Assembly (NCBI GenBank): GCA_005239435.1
Contig: SZNP01000012.1
Span: 1-58,212, forward strand
Source: Halorussus salinisoli
Lineage (GTDB): Archaea; Halobacteriota; Halobacteria; Halobacteriales; Haladaptataceae
DNA length: 58,212 nucleotides
Direction: 5' to 3'
The position numbers and the translations under genes were made by a program. The notes under the pieces are model-generated. The model worked only from the letters and a program-made list of their open reading frames with translations, searched no databases and was not told where the DNA came from. Position 1 is the first letter of the stretch; each line of letters opens with the position of its first letter. This document shows, in pieces, positions 8,092-17,424 of the stretch.

Positions 8092-8754
8092 TTACTCGTC
8101 GGCCGTCTCGCTTCCGCCGAACTTGCTCGACATCTGCGTCGCGACGAGCGCGAAGACGGTAATCGCGGCGATTGCGATACCGACTCCCGACGGGACGGGC
8201 GTGTTGGGGAGGTTCGCGTAGATACTGACGAGGAGTGCGAGAGCGAAGCCCGCGCCGCCCGCGTACGTGGGAGACAACTGGCGACCCGACGCTTCCTGAC
8301 CGTGGTCACGGTCGGCGGACCCCGTCGTCGAGTGCTCGGTGGTGTCGTCTTCGCGCATCGAGGGCTCTTCGTCGAGGTAGCGGTCGAAGGCGGCGGTCCG
8401 CTCGGTGCGTTCGACGATTCCCCGGTTCTGCTGGTACTCGATGACTCCCTCTTCGTCTAGCTTCGGGAGGTGAGACTGGTAGAGCGCGATGTAGACGCGC
8501 TGGCGTTCTTGGGACTTGAGCGCGGCGACAGTGGTGTCGTGTTCGACGGCCGCGATGTGTTCGGTGATGTCGGTCATCTTCGCGGGCGTGTCGTGTTCCT
8601 GCAGGTACTTCAGGACGAGACGGCGACGACGGCACTGGAGGATGTGGAAGATGTTGTCCCGCGTCAGCGAGTCGTCGGCGTCGTCTTCGGCCGATTCGTC
8701 TTCGGCGGCGGTGGTCGCGTCGATCGATTCTATAGATTCCTTGCTTGCGGACAT
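8092..8754 (-). CDS. DUF7344-type winged-helix protein with two C-terminal membrane segments
   Basis: 220 residues. Residues about 33-115 (IFHILQCRRRRLVLKYLQEH, then TDITEHIAAVEHDT and LYQSHLPKLDEEGVIEYQQN) form the haloarchaeal DUF7344 winged-helix domain, a predicted DNA-binding fold. Residues about 170-212 contain two hydrophobic segments (GGAGFALALLVSIYANL and GIAIAAITVFALVATQM) that would anchor it in the membrane with the DNA-binding part inside. The N-terminus is acidic and disordered. This suggests a membrane-tethered transcription regulator; target and signal are unknown. A smaller relative is encoded at 24184-24744. Confidence 0.75.
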   Translation of the reverse strand: MSASKESIESIDATTAAEDESAEDDADDSLTRDNIFHILQCRRRRLVLKYLQEHDTPAKMTDITEHIAAVEHDTTVAALKSQERQRVYIALYQSHLPKLDEEGVIEYQQNRGIVERTERTAAFDRYLDEEPSMREDDTTEHSTTGSADRDHGQEASGRQLSPTYAGGAGFALALLVSIYANLPNTPVPSGVGIAIAAITVFALVATQMSSKFGGSETADE

Positions 8755-9540
8755 GGGCGGTCTAAGCTACCATTACCAGTCAGGGGGTTAATACCGAGGC
8801 GACCGTTACTACTGTTAGGCCGATTTCGGTCCGTTGTTACGGCGGATTTTTACCGTTTCAATAGTTCAACCCCGGCCGAACAGTCGGTCGAGAAATGAAA
8901 CCCCGTCTCGAGTTCGAAATCCGTCATCGAACCCGTCGTATTTCCGGTTTCGGACGAACGGCCCTCTCAGAGAGGCTCTCAGTGCAATGATTGCGCGAAA
9001 AAGCCACTGAAACGACCGTTTCAGAGCGTCTCACTGGCTGAAACGGTTACCGAATCGCCCCTTTCGAGGTTCCGAATGCGACTCTCGTCGGCCACGGTGG
9101 TGTTCGGACTGACGGTACCGAGTGGCTAATCGTTACGCCACCGCAATCAAAAGGATTGTTTCATATATCTCTATATTTCTTTAGGGTGCTTTTCGATTGC
9201 TGGAACAATTACTAAGGTATGTGTTCGGTCAGCGGCGACGAGTTCCGTCGTGGCTGTCGAGATGCCTCTGGTTCCGGACGGACGAGCCACTACTCGGCCC
9301 GAGAACGACGCGTCGCTCTCGGTCGGCTACCGGGACGTCGTGTTGGACCGTCGGCGACGTCCGGTCACGGTGGACGACGGTCTAGCGGCCGGCTGCTGAT
9401 CTACCAGCGGCCGACAGCAGTTGGCCAGCGGTCGGCCAGCAGCGACCAGCGGCCGGTCAGTGGTCGGTCAGTGGCCGACCACCGGCCGGACGGTCAGCGC
9501 TCGACCGACCAGTAGCCCACCACTGGCAGACTGCTGGCGA
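8755..9540. other. Long intergenic region with an imperfect 10-11 bp repeat and hairpin block
   Basis: No gene is convincing here; short frames lack start context and family features. An AT-rich patch (9155-9215) could hold a promoter. From about 9385 to 9530 the DNA is made of variants of CGGCCAGCGG and CGGTCAGTGG in both orientations. It includes a strong stem where TGGTCGG pairs with CCGACCA and outer GGCCGG with CCGGCC (about 9453-9489). This sits just past the stop codon of the 9541-11265 gene. Confidence 0.5.
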
Positions 9541-11265
9541 TTACTGTCCGGACGCCGTCGCGGCCAGTCGCCCGGTCTTGCTCGACGATGGGACCTCTCT
9601 GGGGGTGGCGAGTTCGGGCACTGCCCCGTCGAGGCAGATGAGATTCTCGCGCCCGATCTCGACCTTGGTGACGTCGCCGTCGTCGGCCATCGCGGAGAGA
9701 CGCCTGCTGACCTTGGCTTTCGACCAGCCAGTGGCGTCCACGATTTCGCTCTGGCGCATCCGGCCACCCTCGGCACGGAGCATCCGCTGGACGAGTTCGG
9801 CGTCCGAGACGAGTTCGACCTCGGCGCACTCGACGACTTCGGCCGCGGTCATCTCGCCGGACTCCGCGGTATTTGGCGTCGCGTCGCTACCGGAGACGGC
9901 CTCGACGGCGGTGACGCTCGCGTCTCTGGCTTCCGAAGTCACGACCCGCCGGAGGTAGCTCGGAGTGAGCGACACGAAGTCGGGACGCAGCGATCCCCCC
10001 CACTCGCGCCGCGTCACGACGACCGTGGCGCCGACGCCGACCAGGAAGCCGAGCATGCCCCCGGTTATCCACGCGGGCGACAGCGAGTCCGTGGGGTCGG
10101 TACCCAACTTCGCCTCGGTCTTGTCGCTCAGGAAGTCTCCGTCGGTGTCCGCCTCGGTCGGGTCGGTTCCGAGATCGGTGACTTCTTCGTGGTCGTTCAG
10201 TCCGTCGCCGTCGCTATCCGCCGCAGTCGGGTCGGTCCCGATGGCCAGTTCTCTCCCGTCTTGGAGGCCGTCGTCGTCGGAGTCGGGGTCGGTGGGCGAG
10301 GTCGGTCCGTCGAGTTCCTTGGCGTCTGTGAGGCCGTCGCCGTCGGTGTCGGCTCTCGTCGGGTCGGTGCCCGCCTTCCGTTCCGCGAGGTCGGTGAGAC
10401 CGTCGTCGTCAGTGTCGACTGCTGTCGGGTCGGTGCCACCTTCGACCTCCGCACTGTCGGTCAGTCCGTCGTCGTCGGTGTCCGGGTCGGTCGGAGACGT
10501 TACGGACTGGACTTCGACGTCGTCGGCGAGGCCGTCGCTGTCGGTGTCGACGGCTTTGGGGTCGGTCCCGTGTTCGTGAACTTCTGCCCCGTCTCGGAGG
10601 CCGTCACCGTCGGTGTCGGCCACCGTCGGGTCCGTCTCGTACTGGTCTACCTCCGGCCCGTCGGCGAGTCCGTCGTCGTCGGTATCGGCCGTTCCGACGT
10701 CGGTTCCGACTTCGAGTTCGCGCTCGTTCGACAGACCGTCACCGTCGAGATCCCCCGACTTCGCGGCGATGCCGACCGACGCGGTGTCGAGCGTGCTGTT
10801 AGTGGTTGCGTTCTTCAGGGCGATCGTCATTCGGGTCGTGTTGGCCAGTCGCGTGCGATTCGGAGCGAACGTGACGACAGTCGTGTTCGACTGGTTCTCG
10901 GTCGCGGTCGCAGAGAACTGCTCGCAGGTGGTCGCCGTTCGGTTCGTGCCGGAGTCGGGAGAGAGACAGAGAGCGTACGCTCCGGACGTGTTCGTAGAGA
11001 CGGTGACGTCGAATCGGTGGTCGGCCGACTGCCAGAAGTACGGCGTTCCGTTCACCGACGCGAACGCGTCGGCCGACGCTGTGACGTTCGTAATGTTCGA
11101 TTCCACTACGTCCGATGGAATCGAGCCTGTGCCTCTGGTAACCGTGTTCGCCTCGTGGGAGTCGACAGTCGTTCCGCTCGCCGCGGCGGCGTGGGGTAGC
11201 ATCCCCGCGGCGAGGAGGAGCAGCACCACCCCGATCACACCTCCGCGCGTAAGTTCACTTCTCAT
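9541..11265 (-). CDS. Transmembrane regulator: extracellular thrombospondin type 3-like calcium repeats, one membrane segment, cytoplasmic winged helix
   Basis: 574 residues. Residues 1-28 are a signal peptide or anchor. Residues 30-170 are an extracellular domain with two cysteines (100, 114) and many N-glycosylation sequons. Residues 172-385 hold ten repeats of DxDxDGLxDxxE at 22-23 residue spacing (172, 194, 217, 240, 262, 284, 306, 328, 350, 373), the calcium-binding thrombospondin type 3 pattern. Residues 399-419 are a membrane segment followed by Arg-Arg. Residues about 488-548 are a winged helix (LRAEGGRMRQSEIVDATGW, then SKAKVSRRLSAM, then a beta wing) of the MarR-like type found in haloarchaeal membrane regulators. 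Such a layout could carry a calcium or cell-surface signal straight to DNA; that role is inference. A paralogue with only two repeats is at 50832-51917. Confidence 0.85.
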   Translation of the reverse strand: MRSELTRGGVIGVVLLLLAAGMLPHAAAASGTTVDSHEANTVTRGTGSIPSDVVESNITNVTASADAFASVNGTPYFWQSADHRFDVTVSTNTSGAYALCLSPDSGTNRTATTCEQFSATATENQSNTTVVTFAPNRTRLANTTRMTIALKNATTNSTLDTASVGIAAKSGDLDGDGLSNERELEVGTDVGTADTDDDGLADGPEVDQYETDPTVADTDGDGLRDGAEVHEHGTDPKAVDTDSDGLADDVEVQSVTSPTDPDTDDDGLTDSAEVEGGTDPTAVDTDDDGLTDLAERKAGTDPTRADTDGDGLTDAKELDGPTSPTDPDSDDDGLQDGRELAIGTDPTAADSDGDGLNDHEEVTDLGTDPTEADTDGDFLSDKTEAKLGTDPTDSLSPAWITGGMLGFLVGVGATVVVTRREWGGSLRPDFVSLTPSYLRRVVTSEARDASVTAVEAVSGSDATPNTAESGEMTAAEVVECAEVELVSDAELVQRMLRAEGGRMRQSEIVDATGWSKAKVSRRLSAMADDGDVTKVEIGRENLICLDGAVPELATPREVPSSSKTGRLAATASGQ

Positions 11266-11771
11266 GGCCAGTTATAGTGAGAATCCGATTCCGCAATTAT
11301 ATAGCTTACGACCATTAAATTGTACATTTGTCTAACTGTTTCACGGATTCCACGGTTCGATAAATATTCTTATAATACTACATTTATTTCGTAATTTCAC
11401 GTTCAGGAGTCAGACACGCGTCGTTCTTTGTCCATAACGGAGGTGGTAGATTTAGCTATCGGTTAAAACAGCTCACGGTGGCATCGGTGGCTCAGACGAC
11501 AATGATGGACGTTCGTGCAGTTTCTACTGTACTTTCCTTTCGTTCGGGCCCGGGTTTCCGAATTCCGACATTATGGAGGTGCTAAGGCAGTCAGTTTCGG
11601 AGTTTCGACTCTGCAACCGCGATAAAAACCAACTTGAACGTGAATCGCCGGCCGACGGTCCACCATTCTATCAATTCGTCTAAATTATCGGCGTCGAGGA
11701 GGCCGTTCGGTCGGTTCTCAAACCGTTATCGACTGAATAGTAAGGACGGCTTGGACCGGACAGTTATCCGC
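11266..11771. other. Divergent intergenic region with AT-rich promoter DNA
   Basis: It separates the transmembrane regulator (leftward) and the His-rich lipoprotein (rightward). A TATATAATT element lies about 35-40 bases before the regulator start, an AT-rich stretch spans 11340-11400, and the lipoprotein promoter box is at 11722-11746. No gene is seen. Confidence 0.5.
11722..11746 (+). promoter_or_regulatory. Promoter with shared box, His-rich lipoprotein
   Basis: CCGTTATCGACTGAATAGTA followed by AGG, ending about 27 bases before the ATG at 11772. The spacing supports 11772 over an in-frame ATG at 11634. Confidence 0.55.
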
Positions 11772-12707
11772 ATGAATTTCCCATCGAACCGAACGGTCGG
11801 AGCAGCCGTGATGATGAGCCTGTTGCTCGTCTTAGCGGGATGTTCCGGCGGGTTCGGTCCAGGTGATAGTACGACGACCGAGATGAACGAGACGGACGTA
11901 GACGAGACCGAGACGACGACGGCGAACGAGACGACTACCGGAGACGGCCACGATGACTCACACGACGGGGAGACGACCAACTCCACGGACGAGAACGCCT
12001 CCGCAGCGAGTGGCCCGATGCTGGTCCTCCTCGACGGGCAGGACACACACGTTGCGAACGCCTCGGCGAGCGAAAACGCGAGTTTCTGGGTCGACGACTC
12101 CCACACGTGGCACGCCTCGAACGAGTCGTTCACCCTCGCGACGGCGCTGAGTCAACTCGGAATGGAGGCGAACGAGAGCTCGCTGACCTACGACGGGACG
12201 ACTTACCGCGACAGTAACAACACGACTGTGGCCTATCGCGTGAACGGCCAACCCGTCGAAGACCCCGAGAGCTACGAGGTCGAATCGGGTGACAAGGTGT
12301 TCGTCACCACGCACACCGAGAACGCCTCGATGCCCGGGCGCAAGTACACTGCGAACCATCCGCACCCGCACGGGAGTCTGAACGTCAGCGTGAACGGCAC
12401 GACCGTCGACTTCACGCAGTCGAAGTACACCCACGCGGACGACTACTTCCACTTCCACGGCGACGAGGGTGCCGAACGGTGGCACGCCCACTCGATGAAC
12501 CTCACGGTCGACTACGCGATTTCGGCGTTCCCCGGCCTCAACCTGACTAACGACACGTTCACGTACGAAAACACGACCTACGAGAACGGCGAGAACGGTA
12601 CCAAAATCAACGTCACGGTGAACGGCGAAACCGTCGACACCTCGACCTACGTCCTGAAGGACGGCGACGACGTGCGCGTCGTGGTCGAGGAGAACGCCTC
12701 CGAGTAG
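11772..12707 (+). CDS. His-rich lipoprotein with two beta-grasp-like domains
   Basis: 311 residues from the ATG at 11772; upstream codons are in frame but lie before the promoter. The lipobox LVLAGC puts the lipidated Cys at residue 24. After a Thr/Glu/Asp-rich linker come two related domains, each ending in the pattern NGxPVxxxxxY followed by LKDGDDVRVVV (about residues 90-185 and 215-308), like beta-grasp or DUF4430-type folds. Between and within them are His clusters (HPHPHGS, HADDYFHFHG, WHAHS), which suggest binding of a metal such as zinc or copper outside the cell. The 31207-32193 gene is a full-length paralogue. Metal scavenging or delivery is inference. Confidence 0.75.
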   Translation: MNFPSNRTVGAAVMMSLLLVLAGCSGGFGPGDSTTTEMNETDVDETETTTANETTTGDGHDDSHDGETTNSTDENASAASGPMLVLLDGQDTHVANASASENASFWVDDSHTWHASNESFTLATALSQLGMEANESSLTYDGTTYRDSNNTTVAYRVNGQPVEDPESYEVESGDKVFVTTHTENASMPGRKYTANHPHPHGSLNVSVNGTTVDFTQSKYTHADDYFHFHGDEGAERWHAHSMNLTVDYAISAFPGLNLTNDTFTYENTTYENGENGTKINVTVNGETVDTSTYVLKDGDDVRVVVEENASE

Positions 12708-12750
12708 GTAGCGAATACTATTTTCCAATGCCGATTTACAGGGAACCGTT

Positions 12751-13968
12751 ATGGGAATCGTAACCGGGGTGCTGCGTGCGGTGAGGAAGCTTCTGACGCT
12801 GGCGCTACTGGTGGTACTCGTCACGACGCTCCTCGGAACGCTCGGGCAGTTCGGCGGCCAGATTCCGATACCGACCGACGGTGACGACATCGGTCCGACT
12901 ATCGGTCCGGGCGACGGCGGGACGACGGGTGACTCGGCACCGACGACCGACGATCCGACTCGGACGACGAGTGACTCGAACCGAGACGACGGCGAATCGA
13001 CTCGGACGAAAGGCGAATCGGGAGCGACCGACCGACAGTCGGGGTCGTCGGTCGAGACGACGGCCGCGCCGCGAACGTCGCCGACGGAGAACCCGTGGCG
13101 GGACGATACTGTCGTCGTCGCCGTCGAGAACAGTGCGAGCGCAGACCGCAACGTCACTCGCCTCGTGGCGAAGACCCTCGACTACTGGGAGACCCACGAC
13201 GACGAGTACGCGGCCTACTCGGTCGACTTCGTGCTGAAACCCGACGCGGAGGACCCGGACGTCGTCGTCTCGTTCACCGAGGCGGTCCAGTGTTCCGGCC
13301 ACACCGAAGCCGTCGCTGGCTGTGCGCCGGTTCTGAACGAGACCTACCGGCCGACACCGCCCGAGACGGTCGAAATCGAAGCCGGGCACAACGACCGGTC
13401 TACGCTACTCACTCTCAAACACGAGTTCGGTCACGTCCTCGGCATCCGTCACTGCCACCGACCGCTGGCCATCATGGGGAGCAACTGCCCCGGCGGCGTG
13501 GACCAGGACCGCCCGGACGCCACCGACCGGCCACTGGCGTGGCAGTCGTCGAATCTCACGGTCTACGTGGACTCGTCGGGCGTCTCCCATCCGGTGAACG
13601 ACCAGATAGACCACGCGCTGACCTACTACGAGCGGGGCGCTGACGGAACGGTCCCCGAAGACCTCTCGTTCACCCGGGTCGACCGGCGGTCGGCCGCCGA
13701 CGTGGTCGTCCGATTCGGCGACTCCGAGTGCGGCGCGAACGCTCCCTCGTGTTTCTCCTATCGCGGCCGCGACGTGGACGGCGACGGCAGGTTGGAATAC
13801 TACGTCAGTTCCACCATCGTTCTCTCGCCCGAAATCGACCGGAAAGCGGTCGGGTGGCACGCAGGATACGGACTCGGCTACCTCCTCGGTGCCGAACAGC
13901 AAAGCGAACTCCCGCCGCCGTTCGTGAACGCGGGGTACGGCGAACGGCGGAGCGACTGGTGGCGATAG
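12751..13968 (+). CDS. Membrane-anchored metzincin-like metalloprotease with a second, degenerate catalytic domain
   Basis: 405 residues. An N-terminal hydrophobic segment (about 12-32) is followed by a Thr/Ser/Asp linker (40-115). Domain 1 (116-245) has HEFGHVLGIRH (224-234), the zinc-binding HExxHxxGxxH of metzincins, and a later Met (IMGS) as in the Met-turn. Domain 2 (264-392) repeats the same plan (WQSSNLTVYVD against WRDDTVVVAVE) but the motif has become WHAGYGLGYLLGA (369-381), so the catalytic Glu and two His are gone. Archaeal secreted metzincins cut peptides. The second half is probably structural or substrate-binding. It begins 43 bases after the His-rich lipoprotein, which may be functionally linked. 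Confidence 0.8.
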   Translation: MGIVTGVLRAVRKLLTLALLVVLVTTLLGTLGQFGGQIPIPTDGDDIGPTIGPGDGGTTGDSAPTTDDPTRTTSDSNRDDGESTRTKGESGATDRQSGSSVETTAAPRTSPTENPWRDDTVVVAVENSASADRNVTRLVAKTLDYWETHDDEYAAYSVDFVLKPDAEDPDVVVSFTEAVQCSGHTEAVAGCAPVLNETYRPTPPETVEIEAGHNDRSTLLTLKHEFGHVLGIRHCHRPLAIMGSNCPGGVDQDRPDATDRPLAWQSSNLTVYVDSSGVSHPVNDQIDHALTYYERGADGTVPEDLSFTRVDRRSAADVVVRFGDSECGANAPSCFSYRGRDVDGDGRLEYYVSSTIVLSPEIDRKAVGWHAGYGLGYLLGAEQQSELPPPFVNAGYGERRSDWWR

Positions 13969-14383
13969 GCCACCATCGCTGTGGCCCGCGAGTCTCGAAC
14001 TACTGCGTCTCGTTGGGGTCTTCCGGATTTCGGTGCTAATCGCTCCGATACTCGTAATCGTTTGCTCGTTCGTGGTCCCCTCGACGTCCAAACGGGGAGC
14101 GCCGTCTGACCTATCCACTCCGGGTAGCGACGCACTTCAATTTTGTATACCGAAATGTGCTTTATCAGTTTTCGGCGCGTTTCTGCCCGAGAGTCGTCTG
14201 TTCTGGGTTTCCACACGCGAAAACCGCGCAAGACAAACACTAAGTATATCGAAAGAAACGCTCTACGCGTCGAAACAGCGAGGGTTACAATCGGGGGTCG
14301 CCGAAGCACGCCCGTTACTCCGCGATTTCAGCCAGGAGGCGAAGCCGAGACGGCGCGAACCCCTGCCCTCGAACCCTGAACTC
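13969..14383. other. Intergenic region before the recombinase gene
   Basis: It contains AT-rich pieces (about 14145-14170 and 14235-14260, the latter with CTAAGTATATCG) that may be promoter DNA. The recombinase frame stays open upstream of 14384 but without recognisable protein features. No tRNA or obvious attachment site was found. Confidence 0.4.
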
Positions 14384-15655
14384 ATGTCGAACACCGAAAC
14401 CACACGTTACGCGACGATGGACCGCGACGACTGCGAGACGTTCTACCAGGACGAGATCGCGCCAGAGATGCGGGCCGCCGACCTCGACCCGGACCGCGAA
14501 ACCCCGAGCTACGCGTGGCTGAATCGCAAGTTCCCCGGGTTCGTGAAGCATCTGAAGCGGTCGTTCGACCTCTCGCCCGGCGACTTCTACGACGAGTGCG
14601 GGATGCCGCCCGAGCAGGACGGCGACGGCGCGCCGTTCGCGTTCGTCGGCCACGGTGCGACCCGCGAAGCCATCGAGGAGTACCTCGCGGAACTCTCCGA
14701 CCGTCGGGGCCGGGCCGCCGCGACGGTTTCGACGCGCCGGTCCGTCCTCCGGCAGTACCTCCGGACGTACGAGCAGGTGAACGACACCGACGACCTCCTC
14801 TCGCCGCTCCTCGACGCCACCGAGCAGTCCGACGAGATGGACCGTGTCGCCGACGCGTTCGACGTGCTTCGACGCCGCGACGACGCGCTCACGACGATTG
14901 CCTCGAAGCAAAAGTACGCCCAAGAGGTCCGGCAGTTCTACAAGCACCAACTCGCCTTCGGTCCCGCGCAGTACGACCCCACGGAGAAACTCGAAAAGCG
15001 GTTCGGATGGGACGTGACGCCCGATTGGGACAATCCGAGTCTCGACGCCGACCAGGTGCGGAGCCTCTACGTGACGGCCGAGACGCTCGCCGACCGCTTG
15101 CTCGTCGTCGGCGTCTGCGGGTGGGGGTTGCGCCCGAGCGAAGTCGCGGCGCTCCACGTCGACCAGCTACCCGACTCGTTCGACCCGATCGACGACCCGT
15201 ATATCGAGTTCGGCGAGGGCGAACGCAAGAACGGGCCGGGGACCGTGACGTTGCTCGCTGGTCTCGACGTGCTTCGAGACCGCACCGACGTGCTGGCCGA
15301 CCGCGAGAACTGGAACGGGTATCTCCTTCCCTCGGCAATCGCCGAGGCGGGACACGTAACGACCGAGACGGTGCGCCGCCGGTTCAAGAACCTCGCTTGT
15401 GAAGCAGACGTGACGGTCGGTGACCGAACGCCGACGCCCAAGTTCGGGCGGCGGTTCTGGTACACCACGTACACGCGGGCGGTCGAGCGCGTCGCCGAGC
15501 GCGTCTCGGCCGTCGCCGAGGAGCAGGGCAGCGACGACGCGTCGGTCGTACTGAAGAACTACCTCTCGGAGGACGAGCGTCGTCGGCGACGCCGCGAGGA
15601 GATGCGCGACGACCTGGAAGGACTGTTCCGGTCCAAGGCGCGCTGCAGCAGATAA
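14384..15655 (+). CDS. Tyrosine recombinase / integrase-like protein
   Basis: 423 residues from the ATG at 14384 (MSNTETTRYATMDRDD). Residues about 90-210 resemble the core-binding domain of phage-type integrases. Residues 215-400 are the catalytic domain: Arg250 in GWGLRPSEVAAL is the first catalytic Arg, Lys282 in GERKNG fits the beta-hairpin Lys, Arg356/357 in KFGRRFWY sits where the HxxR box is expected, and Tyr393 in VVLKNYLS fits the nucleophile. The box II His is not obvious. Proteins of this type are common on haloarchaeal plasmids and proviruses, where they resolve multimers or integrate. Its place next to the par operon supports a maintenance role. No attachment site is identified. 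Confidence 0.75.
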   Translation: MSNTETTRYATMDRDDCETFYQDEIAPEMRAADLDPDRETPSYAWLNRKFPGFVKHLKRSFDLSPGDFYDECGMPPEQDGDGAPFAFVGHGATREAIEEYLAELSDRRGRAAATVSTRRSVLRQYLRTYEQVNDTDDLLSPLLDATEQSDEMDRVADAFDVLRRRDDALTTIASKQKYAQEVRQFYKHQLAFGPAQYDPTEKLEKRFGWDVTPDWDNPSLDADQVRSLYVTAETLADRLLVVGVCGWGLRPSEVAALHVDQLPDSFDPIDDPYIEFGEGERKNGPGTVTLLAGLDVLRDRTDVLADRENWNGYLLPSAIAEAGHVTTETVRRRFKNLACEADVTVGDRTPTPKFGRRFWYTTYTRAVERVAERVSAVAEEQGSDDASVVLKNYLSEDERRRRRREEMRDDLEGLFRSKARCSR

Positions 15656-15889
15656 CGAGGGACGAGAGGGAGAAAGTGATAAACTCAACTCGGCTATATC
15701 CAGACTCGTCCGGAAGGCGAGTGGGATTCAGGGGACCGTTTCGACCGCGTCGGTAGCTGACGCGGGCGTGCGCTCGGTCGTTGCCGAGTAAACTCGGTGT
15801 GAGAAGCATTCAGGTTTCCTAAAGACATATAAATATTGTTTATGTACCCATATGGTTGTCTCTCGCGTGCGAAACCGAACGGGTCGGGT

Positions 15890-16489
15890 TCAGAGGTCGT
15901 AACCCCACTCGCGGAGGACCGCCTCGGCGTCGTCGAGGTTCTGCATGCCCGCGAGGTATATCGCCTCCCGAGCGTCGAGTTTGTAGACGCTCTCTTCGAA
16001 GCGGTCCTCGAGGTCTCGGCGAGCGCCCTCTTCGGTCTCGTCGGTGTCCGACCGGACGAACAGTTGGTGAACGTCGTCGCGTTCGTCCTTCACTTTGTCC
16101 CGCCGGAGGACGTACGGCAAGTCCGACCGGTCGAACTGCACAGCGTCACTGCTCGATGACTCTTCTCGGTCAGTTTGGCCGGTGGTGCTGGTCGGTTCGG
16201 CCTCCGAGTTCGACTGCTTCGTGTTACTGTCCGAGCTCCCCGTCTGGTCTGACTGACCGGTACTACTGTTTGGTTCGTCTGTCCGGTCAGACTGCTCGGT
16301 ATTACTATCCGATTCACCGTCCCGGGTCGTCGCCTCAGAACTTGTCGCAGCCGTCGAATCGGTTCCCAACTCCCCGGAATCGGTTCCATCCGCAGATTTC
16401 GAGTCGGACGCATCCGTCGATTCGTCGTCGGCGTCGGTATCGTCGACGTCGGTGTCGTCGGCGAAGGGGTCGGAAGCGCCCGACTTCAT
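15890..16489 (-). CDS. ParA partner protein with acidic disordered N-terminus (ParB-like role)
   Basis: 199 residues. It starts at 16489 and overlaps the parA stop by ATGA, so the two are translationally coupled. Residues 1-115 are low complexity (Asp, Ser, Thr, Gln, Gly). Residues about 120-199 form a compact domain (RSDLPYVLRRDKVKDERD, then HQLFVRSDTDETEEGARRDL, then AIYLAGMQNLDDAEAVLREW) likely to be helical. No known ParB motif is recognised. Position and coupling make it the candidate DNA-binding adaptor or ParA activator for segregation. The linker DNA repeats short elements similar to the operator region upstream of parA. Confidence 0.65.
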   Translation of the reverse strand: MKSGASDPFADDTDVDDTDADDESTDASDSKSADGTDSGELGTDSTAATSSEATTRDGESDSNTEQSDRTDEPNSSTGQSDQTGSSDSNTKQSNSEAEPTSTTGQTDREESSSSDAVQFDRSDLPYVLRRDKVKDERDDVHQLFVRSDTDETEEGARRDLEDRFEESVYKLDAREAIYLAGMQNLDDAEAVLREWGYDL

Positions 16490-17358
16490 GCCGAGACCTC
16501 CTCTGGCGACTCGAACTGACGGGTGACGTAAGCGGCCAGTTCGTCGAACTTGTCGAGCGTCCCCTCCTCGTAGTCGCGGAGGTCGCGGTAGTCGTCGCTG
16601 TCGGCCAGTCGGAAGACGCTGACCTGGTTCTCCCACGCGGTGCTGAGCATCGACCCCCGCTCCCGAATCGAGACCGGTGCCACGGGGAGGTCCTGTTCGT
16701 CCAGTTTCTGCTCGTACTCCTGCTGGAGGTTGGTGTCCGAGACCTTGTTCGGGACGACGCCGAGGACGCCGACCTCGATGTCGCCGAGGGTCTCCTCGAT
16801 GCCGTCGACCACGTCGCGGAGACCGTCGACGCTCTGTTTGCCCTTCGGCGAGAGTTCGACCGGAATCAGGAGGTTCGAGGTGGCGTAGACCGCGTTGTAG
16901 ATGTGCTGTCCCACCGTCGCGGGCGGATCTACGATGACCACGTCGTACTTCGAGGGCACGTCGGCGTCCGCGAGTACGCGCCGGAGTTGCTTCTCCTTGG
17001 GCCACCGGTAGTTCGCGTCGTGCATGTCCTCCTCCATCTTCCCCGCTCGCGAGAGATTGCGTTCGAGCGATTCGAGCATGTTGTGGCTCGGCACGAGGTC
17101 GATACCGTCCTCGACGCGGCGAACGAGATCGTCGAAGTCGCCTTTCGGGCGCTCGACGAGGTGGCGCACGAGATTGTCCACTTCCGGGTCCGCTCGGTAA
17201 TCCTCCGCGCCGAAGTGGTGGGTGAGACCACCGTCCTGCGGGTCCATGTCGATGACGAGTACGTCTTGGCCGCGGCGAGCGTGGGCCGCCGCGAGGTTGA
17301 CCGAGTGGGTCGTCTTGCCGACGCCCCCCGCTTCGCTCCAGACGGTGTACGAAATCAT
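16486..17358 (-). CDS. parA: ParA-type partition ATPase
   Basis: 290 residues from the ATG at 17358. The longer frame to 17469 reads through the operator DNA and is rejected. The Walker A loop is EAGGVGKTTHSVNLA (9-23); the usual signature Lys at the front of KGGVGKT is Ala here, a variant I have seen in other haloarchaeal ParA proteins. The switch region VIDMDPQDGGLTHHF (about 33-47) and Walker B YDVVIVDPPATVG are intact. ParA proteins use ATP-dependent DNA binding to move plasmid copies apart. It forms an operon with the 15890-16489 partner. The inverted repeats just upstream probably autoregulate it or act as the centromere. Confidence 0.88.
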   Translation of the reverse strand: MISYTVWSEAGGVGKTTHSVNLAAAHARRGQDVLVIDMDPQDGGLTHHFGAEDYRADPEVDNLVRHLVERPKGDFDDLVRRVEDGIDLVPSHNMLESLERNLSRAGKMEEDMHDANYRWPKEKQLRRVLADADVPSKYDVVIVDPPATVGQHIYNAVYATSNLLIPVELSPKGKQSVDGLRDVVDGIEETLGDIEVGVLGVVPNKVSDTNLQQEYEQKLDEQDLPVAPVSIRERGSMLSTAWENQVSVFRLADSDDYRDLRDYEEGTLDKFDELAAYVTRQFESPEEVSA

Positions 17359-17424
17359 CGACTGAGTTGTCGCACCGGACCCATAAAAATCTCCGTCAGA
17401 CAACCCAATCAAATTAATCAGCCA

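Noticed and set aside
9197..9515. Short plus-strand frames in the 8755-9540 gap
   Set aside because: They translate the local GC-rich repeats, differ between frames, and have no start context or conserved residues that I can recognise.
15890..17005. A 371-residue minus-strand frame through parA
   Set aside because: Only its last 199 residues (from the ATG at 16489) are credible. The first part is an out-of-frame shadow of parA.
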